Assembly (NCBI GenBank): GCA_919902735.1
Contig: CAKKRM010000252.1
Coordinates: 1-59,424 of the forward strand
DNA length: 59,424 nucleotides
Direction: 5' to 3'
From: Anaerolineales bacterium
Lineage (GTDB): Bacteria > Chloroflexota > Anaerolineae > Anaerolineales > Villigracilaceae
Of this stretch, positions 58,085-59,424 are shown piece after piece; within the stretch, counting starts at the first letter, position 1, and every line of letters begins with the position of its first letter. The position numbers were made by a program, and so were the translations under genes. Below the pieces are notes generated by a model. The model searched no databases. It was not told where the DNA came from and saw nothing but the letters and a program-made list of their open reading frames with translations.

Positions 58085-59424
58085 TTAGTAATCCATACCG
58101 CCCATGCCGCCAGGAGGCATGGCAGGAGCGCTTTCCTTCGCGGGCATGTCGGTGATGAGTACGTCGGTGGTGAGGATCATCGCGGCGATGGAGGCGGCGT
58201 TTTCGAGCGCGCCACGAACCACTTTCACGGGATCGATCACACCGGCCTTGATCATGTCGGTATATTCGCCGGTGAGCACGTTGAAGCCGATGTTCGGGTT
58301 CTTCTTCTCGGAGGCAGTGCGGCGGACGGTGTCGATGATAACGGAACCATCTTCGCCAGCGTTGGAAGCCAGTTTGCGGATCGGGGCTTCGAGCGCCTTC
58401 TTGACAATGTTGATGCCGACTTTAATTTCTTCGTTCTCGTCTTCGGCATGAGCCTTGGCGAGTTTGTCGAGTTTGGCAGCGGCATTGATGAGGGAGATTT
58501 CGCCGCCAGGGACGATACCTTCTTCAACTGCGGCGCGAGCGGCAGAAAGAGCGTCTTCCACGCGGTGCTTCTTTTCCTTCATTTCAGTTTCGGTCGCGGC
58601 GCCTACGCGGATGATGGCAACACCACCGCTGAGCTTGGCGAGACGTTCCTGAAGTTTTTCCTTGTCGTAATCGCTGGTGCTCTTGTCCATCTCGATGCGG
58701 ATTTCCTTGATGCGGCCTTCGATTTCGCTCTTCTTGCCTTTGCCGCCGATGATGGTTGTATTCTCTTTGTCAGAGACAACCTTCTCAGCGCGGCCAAGGT
58801 CGGCAACAGTGGCAGATTCAAGTTTGCGGCCAGTCTCTTCGGAGACAACCTGCCCACCAGTGAGGGAGGCGATATCCTGCAACATGGCCTTGCGACGATC
58901 ACCAAAGCCAGGGGCCTTGATGGCGAGCACGTTCAACATGCCGCGGATTTTGTTCAAGATCAAAGTGGCGAGAGCTTCGCCGTCCACATCTTCAGCGATG
59001 ATGACAAGTTCGCGCTTGCCAAGCTGGACGAGTTTTTCGAGCAAAGGAACGATGTCCTGTGCGGCGGAGATTTTCTTGTCATAGATCAGGACATAAGCAT
59101 CGCTGATCTGGGCTTCCATCTGGTCGCCGTTGGTGATGAAGTAGGGGGAGAGATAACCGCGGTCGAACTGCATCCCTTCGACGAATTCAGTTTCGAACTG
59201 CATGGTCTTGGATTCTTCGACGGTGATAACGCCGTCTTTGCCGACCTTGTCCATCACGTCTGCGATCAATTCGCCGATCTCAACATCTGCGGCAGAGTTG
59301 GTAGCCACGGAAGCGATTTCTTCGCGGGTGTCGATCTTGACGGAATTCTTCTTGAGTTCGGTTACGATGGTCTCGGTGGCGAGTTCAATGCCCTTCTTGA
59401 GCAGCATCGGGTTGTAACCAGCTT
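58085..59424 (-). CDS. groEL: Chaperonin GroEL, C-terminal part (runs off the window)
   Basis: 446 residues visible; the first roughly 100 lie beyond the window edge, since the frame is open to base 59422 ([11 protein letters not shown]). [15 protein letters not shown], apical domain [21 protein letters not shown] and [17 protein letters not shown], then [43 protein letters not shown] are typical Cpn60. Ends in a short GGMGGMDY tail, the usual Gly/Met-rich C-terminus. Folds proteins with GroES in an ATP-driven cage. Confidence 0.97.
   Translation of the reverse strand, partial: AGYNPMLLKKGIELATETIVTELKKNSVKIDTREEIASVATNSAADVEIGELIADVMDKVGKDGVITVEESKTMQFETEFVEGMQFDRGYLSPYFITNGDQMEAQISDAYVLIYDKKISAAQDIVPLLEKLVQLGKRELVIIAEDVDGEALATLILNKIRGMLNVLAIKAPGFGDRRKAMLQDIASLTGGQVVSEETGRKLESATVADLGRAEKVVSDKENTTIIGGKGKKSEIEGRIKEIRIEMDKSTSDYDKEKLQERLAKLSGGVAIIRVGAATETEMKEKKHRVEDALSAARAAVEEGIVPGGEISLINAAAKLDKLAKAHAEDENEEIKVGINIVKKALEAPIRKLASNAGEDGSVIIDTVRRTASEKKNPNIGFNVLTGEYTDMIKAGVIDPVKVVRGALENAASIAAMILTTDVLITDMPAKESAPAMPPGGMGGMDY

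Noticed and set aside
1-59424. CRISPR arrays, rRNA or tRNA genes
   Set aside because: No regularly spaced direct repeats of 23-47 bases and no conserved rRNA or tRNA segments were found on reading.

Overview
The window reads as a chromosomal segment of a Chloroflexota bacterium, most likely class Anaerolineae. This is an inference from gene style, with no marker-gene search behind it. The pointers are many lipoproteins with Thr/Pro-rich linkers and NBR1-type Ig-like domains, multiheme cytochromes beside an NrfD-type membrane subunit, many GT-C-like membrane proteins, several apparently leaderless genes, and a high load of small palindromic and heptamer repeats. No rRNA, tRNA or CRISPR array was found.

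Layout. 1-7642 is a respiratory region: a truncated multi-domain cytochrome c and a NapC/NrfH-like multiheme cytochrome on the plus strand face a minus-strand operon of two small membrane proteins, an octaheme cytochrome, a four-cluster ferredoxin-like protein and an NrfD-like quinone-site subunit. 7862-15335 holds a GNAT acetyltransferase, a holin-like protein, two paralogous GT-C-like membrane proteins, an AI-2E family transporter and a repeat-filled gap. dnaK (15336-17222) is followed by a minus-strand operon with ApbE flavin transferase, a PepSY-like protein ending in 15 aspartates and a ferric-reductase-like membrane protein. 20504-25447 is a tandem array of five NBR1-Ig lipoproteins.

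25492-34162 is an integrative element inserted in the 5' end of queG. It carries a lipoprotein cargo gene, a tyrosine recombinase, a compact operon with an unusual Toprim/zinc-finger protein, two candidate structured RNAs, an excisionase-like protein and a large serine recombinase. The recombinase overlaps the right attachment site, and a second reading frame there gives queG a substitute N-terminus. The rest of queG is frameshifted at a heptamer repeat and is fused in frame to rdgB.

35761-46504 (minus strand) holds a hydrolase and histidine kinase pair, then a surface-polysaccharide cluster: two sulfotransferases, an O-antigen-ligase-like protein, a Wzz-like protein, a family 2 glycosyltransferase, and GT-C and GT39-type membrane proteins. 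46625-48443 holds an AT-rich gene with a HEPN-type RX4H motif, a strong promoter and a downstream attC-like palindrome. 48615-49954 is infC-rpmI-rplT, with infC apparently starting at ATA. The right end carries a macro-domain protein, a SpoU methyltransferase, a DUF711 protein, an ArsR/DUF2087 regulator, a branched-chain aminotransferase, three membrane-anchored or lipoproteins (one SurA/PrsA-like) and the C-terminal part of groEL.
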